Shown here one piece after another: positions 24,643 to 33,450 of a DNA stretch of 64,000 bases; positions within the stretch are counted from its first letter, which is position 1; every line of letters begins with the position of its first letter. This stretch comes from Bradyrhizobium sp. SK17 (lineage in GTDB: Bacteria; Pseudomonadota; Alphaproteobacteria; Rhizobiales; Xanthobacteraceae). Under the pieces are notes generated by a model. That model searched no databases. It had not been told where the DNA came from and worked only from the letters and a program-made list of their open reading frames with translations. The stretch lies in assembly GCF_002831585.1 (NCBI RefSeq), contig NZ_CP025113.1, positions 3,053,001 to 3,117,000 on the forward strand, in the 5' to 3' direction. Made by a program: the position numbers and the translations under genes.

Positions 24643-25646
24643 CAACCAATCCGCGTCTTCAATTGCTTGATCACGTCGGGAATGGTGCGGCCCTCGGCGC
24701 GCGCCGCGAAGGTCAGCGCCATGCGGTGCTTGAGCACGGGCTCGGCCAGATCGAGCACGTCGTCGATCGACGGCGCGAGCCGGCCGTCGAGCAACGCGCG
24801 GGCGCGCACCGCGAGCATCAGCGACTGGCTGGCGCGGGGGCCCGGTCCCCAGGCGATCAGCTTGCCGGCGTCGCCACCCTCGGTGCCGGGACGCGCGGCG
24901 CGAACCAGCGTCAGAATCGCCTCGACCACGGAATCGCCGACCGGCAGGCGCCGCACCAGGCGTTGTGCCGTGAGCAGCGTCTCCGCGTCCATCGACGGCT
25001 TGGCCGTTGCCTCCTCGGCACCGGTGGTCTCGAACAGGATGCGCCGCTCGGCGTCGCGATCGGGATAGTCGACGTCGATTTCCATCAGGAAGCGATCGAG
25101 CTGCGCCTCGGGCAGCGGATAGGTACCCTCCTGCTCGAGCGGATTTTGTGTCGCGAGCACGTGGAACGGCTTCGGCAAATCATGCCGCGCGCCGGCAATG
25201 GTGATGTGCTGCTCCTGCATGGCTTGCAGCAGCGCCGACTGGGTGCGCGGGCTGGCGCGGTTGATCTCGTCGGCCATCAAGAGCTGCGCGAACACCGGGC
25301 CTGAGATGAAGCGGAACGAACGCTTGCCGGCCGAGCTCTCGTCGAGCACTTCGGCGCCGAGAATATCCGACGGCATCAGGTCGGGCGTGAACTGGATGCG
25401 CTTGGCATCGAGCCCGAGCGTGACGCCGAGCGTCTCGACCAGCTTGGTCTTGGCGAGGCCGGGCACGCCGATCAGGAGTGCATGGCCGCCGGAGAGGATC
25501 GTCACCAGGGTGTTCTCGATCACGCGATCCTGGCCGAAAATCACCGTGGAGACCGCTTCCTTGGCGGCCTTGATCTGGCCGGCGACCTGTTCGGCCGAGC
25601 GGACGATCACATCCTCCAGTTTTTCGACGCTGTCTGCACCAGCCAT
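24642..25646 (-). CDS. MoxR family AAA+ ATPase
   Basis: A 334-residue ATPase: Walker A in LLIGVPGLAKTKLVETLG, Walker B in LMADEINRASPRTQ, sensor region FHVLATQNPLEQEGTYPLPEAQLDRF, the usual MoxR landmarks. MoxR proteins act as chaperone-like remodelers for VWA-domain partners. It is the first gene of a four-gene operon with tight overlaps to DUF58. The divergent DUF1285 operon starts 239 bases away. Confidence 0.92.
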   Translation of the reverse strand: MAGADSVEKLEDVIVRSAEQVAGQIKAAKEAVSTVIFGQDRVIENTLVTILSGGHALLIGVPGLAKTKLVETLGVTLGLDAKRIQFTPDLMPSDILGAEVLDESSAGKRSFRFISGPVFAQLLMADEINRASPRTQSALLQAMQEQHITIAGARHDLPKPFHVLATQNPLEQEGTYPLPEAQLDRFLMEIDVDYPDRDAERRILFETTGAEEATAKPSMDAETLLTAQRLVRRLPVGDSVVEAILTLVRAARPGTEGGDAGKLIAWGPGPRASQSLMLAVRARALLDGRLAPSIDDVLDLAEPVLKHRMALTFAARAEGRTIPDVIKQLKTRIG

Positions 25647-25885
25647 TCGGTCCGCTCCTTACTCGACGATCCGCGTGATTCCCGCGTCGCCATCTGTCGT
25701 CATCGCCTGGCCCACATGCTAAACCTGCACGAAGGCCATGTATTCGTTGAATTAAACTATCCCCACCTTATCGGTATTTCAGAGTATGAACGGCATCACG
25801 ATGTGGCGAGAATGACATCCCGACCACATCTCAGGATACGTGCACCAAATGTGCCAGATTGAGGGTAGGAAATTTAAGGCAAACA

Positions 25886-26527
25886 ATGGCGAAGCAAGGG
25901 CAGAGCGATCCCGGCGGTGAAACTACGGGTCTCGGAAAGACGGGTCTCGAAGGGCTCACCACCGCCGCCAATCAAGCTGCGGCATCCGGTACGGCCGGAC
26001 GCAAGGGCCTGCCGCCGGTTCATTTGTGGAATCCGCCATTCTGCGGCGATCTCGACATGCGAATCGCGCCCGACGGCACCTGGTTCTACATGGGAACGCC
26101 GATCGGCCGGCCCGCGCTGGTGCGGCTGTTCTCGACGATCCTGAAGCGCGAGGACGGCAAGCACTTTCTCGTGACGCCTGTGGAGAAGGTCGGCATCCGC
26201 GTCGACGACGCGCCGTTCCTTGCCGTGGAAATGCAGACCGAGGCCGACGCGCGCGGCCGGCTGCTCAAGTTCCGCACCAATGTCGACGACTGGGTCGATT
26301 GCGAGAAGGGGCATGGCCTCCGATTCGAGGCGGCCGAGGATGGCGGATTGACGCCCTATCTGCATGTCCGCGCCGACCTCTGGGCCAAGGTCACCCGCGC
26401 GCTCTATTATGATCTGGTTGACATGGGCGAGGAGCGGATGGTCGATGGTCAGCAGATGTTCGGCATCGAGTCCGGCGGCGAGTTCTTCGCGATGGCCGAT
26501 GCCAGCCAGGTGAGGGACGCACTTTGA
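25886..26527 (+). CDS. DUF1285 domain protein
   Basis: A 213-residue protein from the ATG at 25886. PPVHLWNPPFCGDLDMRIAPDGTWFYMGTPIGRPALVRLFSTILKRE is the conserved DUF1285 opening and FLVTPVEKVGIRVDDAPF follows. Structures of the family show two small domains of unknown function. The stop overlaps the TTG start of the next gene (TTTGA). It heads a five-gene operon. Confidence 0.9.
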   Translation: MAKQGQSDPGGETTGLGKTGLEGLTTAANQAAASGTAGRKGLPPVHLWNPPFCGDLDMRIAPDGTWFYMGTPIGRPALVRLFSTILKREDGKHFLVTPVEKVGIRVDDAPFLAVEMQTEADARGRLLKFRTNVDDWVDCEKGHGLRFEAAEDGGLTPYLHVRADLWAKVTRALYYDLVDMGEERMVDGQQMFGIESGGEFFAMADASQVRDAL

Positions 26528-27195
26528 ACGAGCCGTTGCTGAAGGTGAAGCCGGCGACGATCAGCTCGACGGAATTCTTCGCGCGGGCCCATACGCGGCT
26601 CAATTTCGAAGTGCCGCCGGGCCTGGTCGATCCGCATATCATTCCGCGCACCGGCGATTCCGGCAACGACCGCATGCTCGAGATCGTGGCGCAGGAGCAG
26701 CCGGTGCGGCCGGCCGCGGTGCTGATCCCGGTGGTCGACCATCCCGAGCCGACCGTGCTGCTGACGCAGCGCTCGCCGCATCTGTCGAGCCATGCCGGCC
26801 AGATCTCGTTTCCCGGCGGCAAGATCGATGCCACCGACGCCTCGCCGCTGGATGCCGCGCTGCGCGAGGCCTGCGAGGAAGTCGGGCTGAAGCGGGAATT
26901 CATCGACCCGGTCGGCTATCTCGACCTCTATGGCACCGCGTTCGGCTTCCGCATCCTGCCGACGGTCGCCAAGGTGAAGCCGGGATTCACCTTGAAGATT
27001 AACGAGGCCGAAGTGGTCGATGCATTCGAGGTGCCGCTCGCCTTCCTGATGAACCCCGAGAATCACCAGATCCACACCAAGGAATTCCGCGGCATGGACC
27101 GCTCCTATTATGCGATGCCGTTCGCCGAGCGCTACATCTGGGGCGCGACCGCGGGCATCCTGCGTGTGCTCTACGAGCGGATCTATCTGTCATGA
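26524..27195 (+). CDS. CoA pyrophosphatase (Nudix, NudL type)
   Basis: A 223-residue Nudix protein of the CoA pyrophosphatase subgroup: VLLTQRSPHLSSHAGQISFPGG precedes the Nudix box (ALREACEEVGL). The L-L-T-x-R-S and S-H-x-G-Q-x-S-F-P-G-G run is the CoA-specific UPF0035 signature. It would cleave CoA to phosphopantetheine and adenosine bisphosphate. The start is a TTG overlapping the upstream TGA; the end overlaps the next ATG (ATGA). Confidence 0.9.
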   Translation: MNEPLLKVKPATISSTEFFARAHTRLNFEVPPGLVDPHIIPRTGDSGNDRMLEIVAQEQPVRPAAVLIPVVDHPEPTVLLTQRSPHLSSHAGQISFPGGKIDATDASPLDAALREACEEVGLKREFIDPVGYLDLYGTAFGFRILPTVAKVKPGFTLKINEAEVVDAFEVPLAFLMNPENHQIHTKEFRGMDRSYYAMPFAERYIWGATAGILRVLYERIYLS

Positions 27196-27455
27196 TCCGC
27201 ACGGTGTTGACCGAGATCGGAGTCTTTCTGATCCCGTTCGCGGTCTATGCCATCTTCCTCATCGCGACGCGGTCCGGCGTGATGCTGCCGGCATCCTGGC
27301 CGCTCGACATGCTGGCGAAGCTGACGCTGGCGGCGCTGGTGCTGGTCATCATCAGCTTCCTGCTGCTCGCCGAATTGACCGGCGCGCCGCCGAACTCGAC
27401 CTACGTTCCGGCCCATATCGAGAACGGCAGGCTGGTGCCGGGAGCTGAGAGATGA
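27192..27455 (+). CDS. DUF6111 family small membrane protein
   Basis: An 87-residue protein with two membrane segments (about 7-28 and 42-63) and a soluble tail STYVPAHIENGRLVPGA, the DUF6111 pattern. Function unknown. It overlaps both neighbours by ATGA junctions, between a CoA pyrophosphatase and the CCA-adding enzyme. Confidence 0.8.
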   Translation: MIRTVLTEIGVFLIPFAVYAIFLIATRSGVMLPASWPLDMLAKLTLAALVLVIISFLLLAELTGAPPNSTYVPAHIENGRLVPGAER

Positions 27456-28708
27456 GCGGAGCGCGCCTGCTGTCCGACGCGCCGTGGCTCGCTTCGGGGC
27501 CGGCCGCGCGCGTGCTCGGCCTGCTCAATGCCGACGGCGAGGAGGCGCGGGTGATCGGCGGCGCGGTGCGCAACGCGCTGATGCGGATTCCGCTCGCCGA
27601 CATCGACATCGCCACCACGGCGCTGCCGGAGGAGGTGATCCGGCGCGCCAAGCGGGCGGGCATCAAGACCGTGCCGACCGGCATTGAGCACGGCACGGTG
27701 ACGCTCGTCGTCGACGGCCAGCCCTTCGAGGTGACGACACTGCGCGAGGACACTGAGACCTATGGTCGCAAGGCCAAGGTGGCGTTCGGGCGCGACTGGG
27801 TGCGCGACGCCGAGCGGCGCGACTTCACCATCAACGGCCTGTCGGTCGACGCCTCGGGCGTGGTGCACGATCATGTCGGCGGCCTTGCCGACATCGAGGC
27901 AAGGCGGGTCCGCTTCATCGGCGATCCCGCGCAGCGGATCGCCGAAGATTACTTGCGCATCCTGCGCTTCTTCCGTTTCCACGCCGCCTATGGCGCCGGC
28001 GAAGTCGATCGCGCCGGCTATCTCGCCTGCATCGGCGGCCGCGCGGGATTAGCCGGCCTCTCGGCCGAGCGCATCCGCATGGAGATGCTCAAGCTCGTGG
28101 TCGCGAACGGCGCCGCGGGCGCGGTGGTCGCGATGGCGGATGGCGGGTTGCTGCAACCGCTGTTCGGCGGCGTCGCCTATACCGGACCGTTCGCGGCGAT
28201 GATCGGGATCGAGGGCCTGCTGGCGCTTGCGCCGAGCGCGATGCGCCGGCTCGCCGCGCTGACGGTCGCCGTCACCGAGGACGCGCGCCGGGTCGCAAGC
28301 CGGCTGCGGCTCTCCAACGCCGAGGCCAAGGCGCTGGATTCGATGGGCCATCGCTGGTGGCGCCTGCCCGGCATGGACGAAGCGCATGCCAGGCGTCGGC
28401 TCTACCGGCTCGACGAGGGGCCCTATCGTGATCGCCTGCTGCTGGCTTGGGCGCGAACCGGCGCGGGCCCCGATGTCGAGCAGTGGCGCGCGCTCGCGAC
28501 GTTGCCGCAGCGCTGGCGCGCGCCTCACTTTCCCTTGAGGGCGTCGGATTTCATCGCGCGCGGCATTGCCGAAGGGCCGGCATTGGGGCATGTACTGACC
28601 TTGGCCGAGGATGCTTGGCTAGCCGCGGATTTTCCGCTCGATCCGCAGGTGTTGTCTGGCATCGCCGACCAGACCGTTTCCCGTTTCACCCGCGACCATC
28701 GGCTTTGA
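27452..28708 (+). CDS. cca: CCA tRNA nucleotidyltransferase / poly(A) polymerase family
   Basis: A 418-residue class II nucleotidyltransferase. VIGGAVRNALM is the GG-x-V-R motif, DIDIATT holds the two catalytic Asp, RRDFTING is motif B and EDYLRILRFFRF motif C. It should add or repair the 3' CCA of tRNAs in the cytoplasm. There is no HD domain. Its end overlaps the TTG start of the transporter gene. Confidence 0.9.
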   Translation: MSGARLLSDAPWLASGPAARVLGLLNADGEEARVIGGAVRNALMRIPLADIDIATTALPEEVIRRAKRAGIKTVPTGIEHGTVTLVVDGQPFEVTTLREDTETYGRKAKVAFGRDWVRDAERRDFTINGLSVDASGVVHDHVGGLADIEARRVRFIGDPAQRIAEDYLRILRFFRFHAAYGAGEVDRAGYLACIGGRAGLAGLSAERIRMEMLKLVVANGAAGAVVAMADGGLLQPLFGGVAYTGPFAAMIGIEGLLALAPSAMRRLAALTVAVTEDARRVASRLRLSNAEAKALDSMGHRWWRLPGMDEAHARRRLYRLDEGPYRDRLLLAWARTGAGPDVEQWRALATLPQRWRAPHFPLRASDFIARGIAEGPALGHVLTLAEDAWLAADFPLDPQVLSGIADQTVSRFTRDHRL

Positions 28709-29469
28709 ATTTCCTCTCCGGCTTCTCAGACATCTCGCTCCTTCAGCTTGTTCTCGTCGCCGCCGTCGCCCTGTTTGCTTCCGTGATCGGCGGTCTCGCC
28801 GGCTATGGTACCGGCGCGTTGATGCCGCTGGTGCTGGTGCCGCTGGTCGGCGCCGAGCCGGTGGTGCCGATCATCGCGATCTCGTCGATCTTCACCAACA
28901 CCAGCCGCTTCGTCGCCTTCGTCAGGTTTGCCGACCGCCGCAAGGCGATCATCGTGATCGTGGCGGCGTTGCTCACCACGGCGCTCGGCGCCTACGGCTA
29001 CTCGCGGCTGACCGGCGCCGGCGCGTCGCTGGTGATCGGAAGCATGCTGATCCTGAGCGTGCCGCTGAGGCGGTTGTTGCGCAAGCACAGCGTCAGGATC
29101 GGGGAACGTGGATTGGCGGCGGGTGCCGTTGGTTACGGCGTGCTGGTCGGCGGCACCGCGGGCTCCGGCGTCATCCTGCTATCGCTGCTGATGGCGGCGG
29201 GGCTCGAAGGCGCCGCGGTGGTCGCGACCGATGCTGTGATTTCGCTGACCAGTGCCGCGGTCAAGATTTCGGTGTTCGGCCTGACCGGCATCATCACCGC
29301 GCAAGTCCTGGCGCTCGCATTCCTGATCGGCCTGGTCGCCATTCCCGGCGCGTTCCTGGCCAAGGCCTTTGTCGAGCGGATGCCGGTGCATATCCACACC
29401 GCGATCCTCGATGCCGCCGTGATCACCGGCGGCGCGGTGATGATCACGAACGCGCTGCGCGCGTTCTGA
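28705..29469 (+). CDS. TauE/SafE family permease
   Basis: A 254-residue integral membrane protein with about eight helices. The N-terminal half has FASVIGGLAGYGTGALMPLVL and the second repeat has GGTAGSGVILLSLL, the paired Gly-rich motifs of TauE/SafE sulfite or anion exporters. I start at the TTG at 28705, which overlaps the stop of cca (TTTGA); the longer open frame inside cca is accidental. Substrate unknown. Confidence 0.85.
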   Translation: MNFLSGFSDISLLQLVLVAAVALFASVIGGLAGYGTGALMPLVLVPLVGAEPVVPIIAISSIFTNTSRFVAFVRFADRRKAIIVIVAALLTTALGAYGYSRLTGAGASLVIGSMLILSVPLRRLLRKHSVRIGERGLAAGAVGYGVLVGGTAGSGVILLSLLMAAGLEGAAVVATDAVISLTSAAVKISVFGLTGIITAQVLALAFLIGLVAIPGAFLAKAFVERMPVHIHTAILDAAVITGGAVMITNALRAF

Positions 29470-29525
29470 GACGGAAGGCAGACGATGCCGCCGGCGCCTG
29501 CCGGGCAGCATCGCGCCAACGAATC

Positions 29526-29795
29526 TCACGCCGCTTTGCGCTTCTTCTTGCGGTCGCCGTCGTCGTCCTCGTCTTCGTCGTCCTCTTCTTCCTCGTCGTC
29601 GTCTTCTTCGTCATCTTCCTCGTCGTCGTCTTCGGGATCGAGCGATTCGAGTGCGACGAGCGGCAGGGTTTCGCGGAACAGGTCGCCGTCCGTGCCCATC
29701 CAAAGGCACTCGACCTTGTCCTCGTCGACTTCCACCACCGTGATCGGATGGCCGCCGGATTTCAGCATGACGACATCGCCTGGTTTCAGTTCCAT
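29526..29795 (-). CDS. DUF2158 (YodC-like) protein with long acidic tail
   Basis: An 89-residue protein. Residues 1-55 are the DUF2158 SH3-like domain (LKPGDVVMLKSGGHPITVVE and VECLWMGTDGDLFRETLP). The rest is almost only Asp and Glu before a basic end (DRKKKRKAA). The ATG at 29795 has GGAGG nine bases upstream. The acidic part is encoded by a near-perfect three-base repeat at about 29553-29641. Confidence 0.85.
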   Translation of the reverse strand: MELKPGDVVMLKSGGHPITVVEVDEDKVECLWMGTDGDLFRETLPLVALESLDPEDDDEEDDEEDDDEEEEDDEDEDDDGDRKKKRKAA

Positions 29796-29917
29796 GATTT
29801 TCCCTCCGCGCATGATGACGCGGGCGGCACGCTAGCGACCGGTGATGACAGTCAAATCACGGCCGGCGGCGGGATCGATGGAATTGACGTGGAAAACAGC
29901 CGCGATGCTTGTTTGGG

Positions 29918-29962
29918 CATGATCTTCTCGGACAACGAGCTTCCACGTTTCCGGATCATGCT
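29918..29962. repeat. 45-bp dispersed palindromic repeat (GCATGATC family)
   Basis: Arms GCATGATC and GATCATGC enclose 29 bases with the TTTCCGG segment also seen, reversed, in the copy at 12187. It touches the stop codon of the HAD gene at 29963. Confidence 0.7.
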
Positions 29963-30699
29963 CTACTGCGCGGCAGGAACCAGTTCGGTCAGCGAGCGGA
30001 TGATGCGGTCGGGCTTGATGGTCGATCCCGGCGGCAGCCCGACACCGTGCACGTCCATCCAGATCGCGTAGATGCCGAGCCGCTGCGGCGCCACGACTTC
30101 CCACTCCAGATTGTCGCCGATCATCCAGGTATCCGCCGCGGTGACGCCGAGCGCGTCCATCGCGTGCAGATAGGCGCGCTCCTCCGGCTTGCCGAAGCCG
30201 TGCTCGCCCTCGATCTGGATGTGATCGAAGCGATGGCCGAGCGCGAAACGCTCGACCTTGGCGCGTTGCATGTCGGCGGCGCCGTTGGTCACCAGCGCGA
30301 GCTTGATGCCGAGCGCCTTGAACCTATCAATTGCCTCATGCGCGCCGGGGAACACGAACATCTCTTCCTCGCGATAGGCGGTGAAGCGATCGGCGATGCG
30401 GTCGGCGAGGTCGTCCGGCAGCGCGCGGTGGCCGGCCGCGGCGAGCTGGGCGAAGCCGCCCTTCACGGTCAGCCGGCGCGCTTCGCCGAGCTTGATCCGC
30501 CAGATCGGCTCGGCGGTCGACCAGAATTGCCGGGCGTAGGCCAACAGCGCGGTGGCGACCTGATCCGGGGCAGGGGCGCGAGCTCCGCGGCGAATTCGGT
30601 GGTGATCGTGTTCCAGGCGATCTCGGGACGTCCATAGGCCGACAGGATGGTGTCATCCATGTCGATCAGCATCGCGCGTGGCAGCTTGGTCACGGCCAT
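29963..30699 (-). pseudogene. HAD family hydrolase split by a one-base frameshift
   Basis: The reading frame from ATG 30699 gives MLIDMDDTILSAYGRPEIAW (HAD motif I, D-x-D-x-T) and stays open through ELAPLP. The continuation ATALLAYARQFWSTAEPIW, then LALVTNGA (motif II) and MIGDNLEWEV (motif III), is in another frame. A single missing C in the minus-strand CCCC run (GGGG at 30567-30570 on plus) would restore one frame reading LPPDQVATALL. Without repair the product is cut before motifs II and III. GGAGG precedes the ATG, which overlaps the end of hemF. It could be a real mutation or a sequence error. Confidence 0.8.
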
Positions 30700-31586
30700 T
30701 TCACCTCCGGCGGCAGCGACGACAGGATCGAATCCACATTGCCGCCGGTCTTCAGCCCGAAGATGGTGCCGCGATCGTAGAGCAGGTTGAACTCGACATA
30801 GCGCCCGCGGCGGACCAACTGCTCGTCGCGATCCTCCGCGCTCCAGGCCGCCGCGAAATTGCGCCGTACCAGGTCGGGATAGATGTCCAGGAAGCTGCGT
30901 CCGACGTCCTGGGTGAAGCCGAGATCGGCTTCCCAGTCGCCGCTGTCGTGCCAGTCGTAGAAGATGCCGCCGATGCCGCGGGCTTCCTTGCGATGGGGCA
31001 GATAGAAATATTCGTCGCACCATTTCTTGTACTTGTCGTAGTCGGCGACGCCGTTCGGCCCGCTGCACGCCGCCTTCATCGCGGCATGGAAGGCGACCGT
31101 ATCGGGGTCTTCCTGGGTGCGCCGCCGGTTCAGCACCGGCGTCAGATCCGCGCCGCCGCCGAACCACGCCTTGGTGGTGACGACGAACCGGGTGTTCATG
31201 TGCACCGCTGGCACGTTCGGATTGCGCAAATGCGCGATCAACGAAATGCCCGACGCCCAGAACCTGGGATCATCGGCGGCACCGGGAATCTGGGCGCGAA
31301 ATTCGGGAGCGAACTCGCCATGCACGGTCGAACAGTGCACGCCGACCTTCTCGAACAGCCGGCCCTTCATGATCGACATCACGCCGCCGCCGCCGGGCTT
31401 GCCGGTGTGGTCGGTGCGGTCCCAGGGGGTGCGCACGAACCGGCCGGCGTCGCCGGAATAGAGCGCTGCGGGGGCATCGTCCTCGAGCTGCTCGAACGCG
31501 GCGCAGATCTGGTTGCGCAGCGTCTCGAACCAGCTGCGCGCACGCGCCTTGCGGTCTTCGATGATGGCGGGGTCTGTGGGCAGCAT
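30690..31586 (-). CDS. hemF: Oxygen-dependent coproporphyrinogen III oxidase
   Basis: A 298-residue enzyme converting coproporphyrinogen III to protoporphyrinogen IX with O2 in haem synthesis. [41 protein letters not shown] and the final [19 protein letters not shown] block are diagnostic of HemF. I choose ATG 31586, two bases after the upstream QueD-like stop; upstream residues in this frame belong to that gene. The last codons overlap the HAD gene start by ten bases. Confidence 0.97.
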   Translation of the reverse strand: MLPTDPAIIEDRKARARSWFETLRNQICAAFEQLEDDAPAALYSGDAGRFVRTPWDRTDHTGKPGGGGVMSIMKGRLFEKVGVHCSTVHGEFAPEFRAQIPGAADDPRFWASGISLIAHLRNPNVPAVHMNTRFVVTTKAWFGGGADLTPVLNRRRTQEDPDTVAFHAAMKAACSGPNGVADYDKYKKWCDEYFYLPHRKEARGIGGIFYDWHDSGDWEADLGFTQDVGRSFLDIYPDLVRRNFAAAWSAEDRDEQLVRRGRYVEFNLLYDRGTIFGLKTGGNVDSILSSLPPEVKWP

Positions 31587-31588
31587 GA

Positions 31589-31954
31589 CTAACCTTGCGG
31601 GCCGAAGTAAGTGCAGCTCTCGTTGCAGCTGTCGCGATGGACGCTGACGCGGGTCAGCTTGCCCGCGTGCTGCAACCGCTCCCAAATGAAGCGCGAGAGG
31701 TTCTCCAGCGTCGGTACGCCGATCGCCTCGATCCTGTTCAGGAACTTGTGGTCGAGCGTCTTCTGCACCTCGGCCATGGCGCGCTCGAGCAGGCCGAGAT
31801 CGACCACCATCCCGGTGTTCGGATCGGGCGTGCCGCGCACGGTAACCTCAGCGCGAAACGAGTGACCGTGGATCTCCTCGCTGGCAGTGCCAAAGGTCGT
31901 TCCGGACAGCGCATGCGCAGCCTCGAACCGAAACGCTTTCGTCAATTCCCACAT
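31589..31954 (-). CDS. queD: 6-pyruvoyl/6-carboxy-tetrahydropterin synthase family (QueD-like)
   Basis: A 121-residue protein. Zinc ligands are His14 (FEAAHAL) and His29/His31 (IHGHSF), and LDHKFLN is the family's catalytic His region. QueD enzymes have Cys four residues before HGH; here that position is Ser25 and the segment reads Glu26-x-x-His-Gly-His, the arrangement described for PTPS-III enzymes. Cys-rich [10 protein letters not shown] lies near the C terminus. Beside queE it would normally be assigned to queuosine, making the carboxy-tetrahydropterin substrate of QueE; the symbol is tentative. GAGAG precedes ATG 31954. Confidence 0.8.
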   Translation of the reverse strand: MWELTKAFRFEAAHALSGTTFGTASEEIHGHSFRAEVTVRGTPDPNTGMVVDLGLLERAMAEVQKTLDHKFLNRIEAIGVPTLENLSRFIWERLQHAGKLTRVSVHRDSCNESCTYFGPQG

Positions 31955-31990
31955 CTCTCTCAACAATCCAGTTCTGTCTCTAGGTTGGTC

Positions 31991-32034
31991 GCGTTTTCTC
32001 AATGCGAACCGGTACCCACTTCGCTTGAAAACGC
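31991..32034. repeat. 44-bp dispersed palindromic repeat (GCGTTTTC family)
   Basis: Arms GCGTTTTC and GAAAACGC flank a core with CGAACCGGTACC. It fills the gap between queE and queD. Very similar elements are common in Bradyrhizobium intergenic regions (general knowledge). No second copy is seen in this window. Confidence 0.6.
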
Positions 32035-32044
32035 TCCGGTTGGT

Positions 32045-32677
32045 TCAACGTATTCCGAGCGTCTTGTGCGTCTGCACGCTGAGGCGCCATTGCGGGTGCT
32101 TCAGGCAGTATTCGATCGCGCGCTCGGTATTCTCGATCACGTCGGGGCCGTCCATCGGTTGCAGCGAGAAGCGTTCGAATGACAGCCCCGCGAAATCCTC
32201 TGGTCTGTTTTCCGGCTGCGGATAGACCAGCTTCAACTCGTGCCCCCTGCGGACCACGAGTTCGGATGCGGCCTTGGGGCTGACGCAGATCCAGTCGAGC
32301 CCGTCGGGCGGCGCGATGGTACCGTTGGTCTCGATCGCGATCGCAAAGCCGTGGCCGTGCAGGGCCTCGATCAGGTCGGTATCGACCTGGAGCAGCGGCT
32401 CGCCGCCGGTCAGCACCACATAGCGGTCGGCATCGCCCCCGGTCCATTGCGCCGCGATGGTGCCGGCGAGCTCGGCGGCGTCGGCATAGCGGCCGCCCAG
32501 CGTGCCGTCGGTACCGACGAAATCGGTGTCGCAGAACCGGCAGACGGCGCCTGCGCGGTCCTGTTCGCGGCCGCTCCAGAGGTTGCAGCCGGCGAAGCGG
32601 CAGAACACGGAGGCCCGGCCCGCATGGGCGCCTTCGCCCTGCAGGGTGAGAAAGATCTCCTTGACCGCGTAGCTCAC
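32045..32677 (-). CDS. queE: 7-carboxy-7-deazaguanine synthase
   Basis: A 210-residue radical SAM enzyme that makes the deazapurine core of queuosine. YAVKEIFLTLQGEGAHAG is the QueE opening, and the cluster motif is C-x14-C-x2-C (GCNLW to CRFC), the variant used by alphaproteobacterial QueE in place of C-x3-C-x2-C. VVLTGGEPLLQ and IAIETNGTI complete the SAM site. The start is a GTG with AAGGG seven bases upstream. It lies ten bases after trmL. Confidence 0.93.
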   Translation of the reverse strand: MSYAVKEIFLTLQGEGAHAGRASVFCRFAGCNLWSGREQDRAGAVCRFCDTDFVGTDGTLGGRYADAAELAGTIAAQWTGGDADRYVVLTGGEPLLQVDTDLIEALHGHGFAIAIETNGTIAPPDGLDWICVSPKAASELVVRRGHELKLVYPQPENRPEDFAGLSFERFSLQPMDGPDVIENTERAIEYCLKHPQWRLSVQTHKTLGIR

Positions 32678-32687
32678 CAAAAATCCC

Positions 32688-33173
32688 TTAAATTGCCGAA
32701 CCTGCGGACGGCGAGCCGGCAAATCCTGAACCCGTCTGCCGCAGCGCCTCGCCGACGGCCATGGCCGCCGAGACGGCCACATTGAGTGAACGCATGGTCG
32801 GCCTGATCGGAATCACCAGCCGTGCATCCGCAGCGGTCACCACCGCATCGGTAACGCCAGCCGTTTCGCGCCCGAACAGCAGCACATCGGAGGCCGCATA
32901 GGTGAAATCAAGGTATGATTTCGCGGCCTTGGTCGTGAACAGGACCAGCCGGCAGCCGGCCTCGGCCCGCCACTCCTCGAATTTCGACCATGAGTCGTGA
33001 CGCTTCAACCGCACATGGTCGAGATAGTCCATACCCGCCCGGCGGAAATTCCGGTCCGAGGTGTCGAATCCCGCCGGTTCGATGATATGGGCTGCCACGT
33101 CCAGGCAGGCGCAGAGGCGCAGAATCGTCCCTGTATTCTGGGGGATGTCGGGCTGGAACAGCGCGATCTGCAT
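32688..33173 (-). CDS. trmL: tRNA (cytidine(34)-2'-O)-methyltransferase
   Basis: A 161-residue SPOUT methyltransferase. QIALFQPDIPQNTGTILRLCA is the TrmL N-terminal motif, LLFGRETAGV is motif 2 and RSLNVAVSAAM motif 3, which forms the SAM knot. It methylates the wobble base of some tRNA-Leu. The neighbour queE also serves wobble-base modification, so the operon groups two anticodon modifiers. Divergent from fbcF. Confidence 0.93.
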   Translation of the reverse strand: MQIALFQPDIPQNTGTILRLCACLDVAAHIIEPAGFDTSDRNFRRAGMDYLDHVRLKRHDSWSKFEEWRAEAGCRLVLFTTKAAKSYLDFTYAASDVLLFGRETAGVTDAVVTAADARLVIPIRPTMRSLNVAVSAAMAVGEALRQTGSGFAGSPSAGSAI

Positions 33174-33450
33174 GGTGCGGACGACCTGTGAAATCCGGAT
33201 GAAATTGTCTCAATAAAACATCGCCCGGCGCGGATTTCGTGCATTGCACGTGTGCGAGCCGATAGCGGGCTTGCGCTCGTCCGGCAAGGGTGCCAATAGA
33301 ACGATTCTGGACTGCTGTTCCGCCATTTGGGGTGGGGAATAGCAGTTTTCTGCCGCCGCGGGGGCCGCGGGCGCCGGCAGCCTTTCTTGGGGCGCTCTCC
33401 GCGTCTCCGGGGCGGTTCCACCGGCTGCAGAAAAGAAAGGGCTAGGAATC

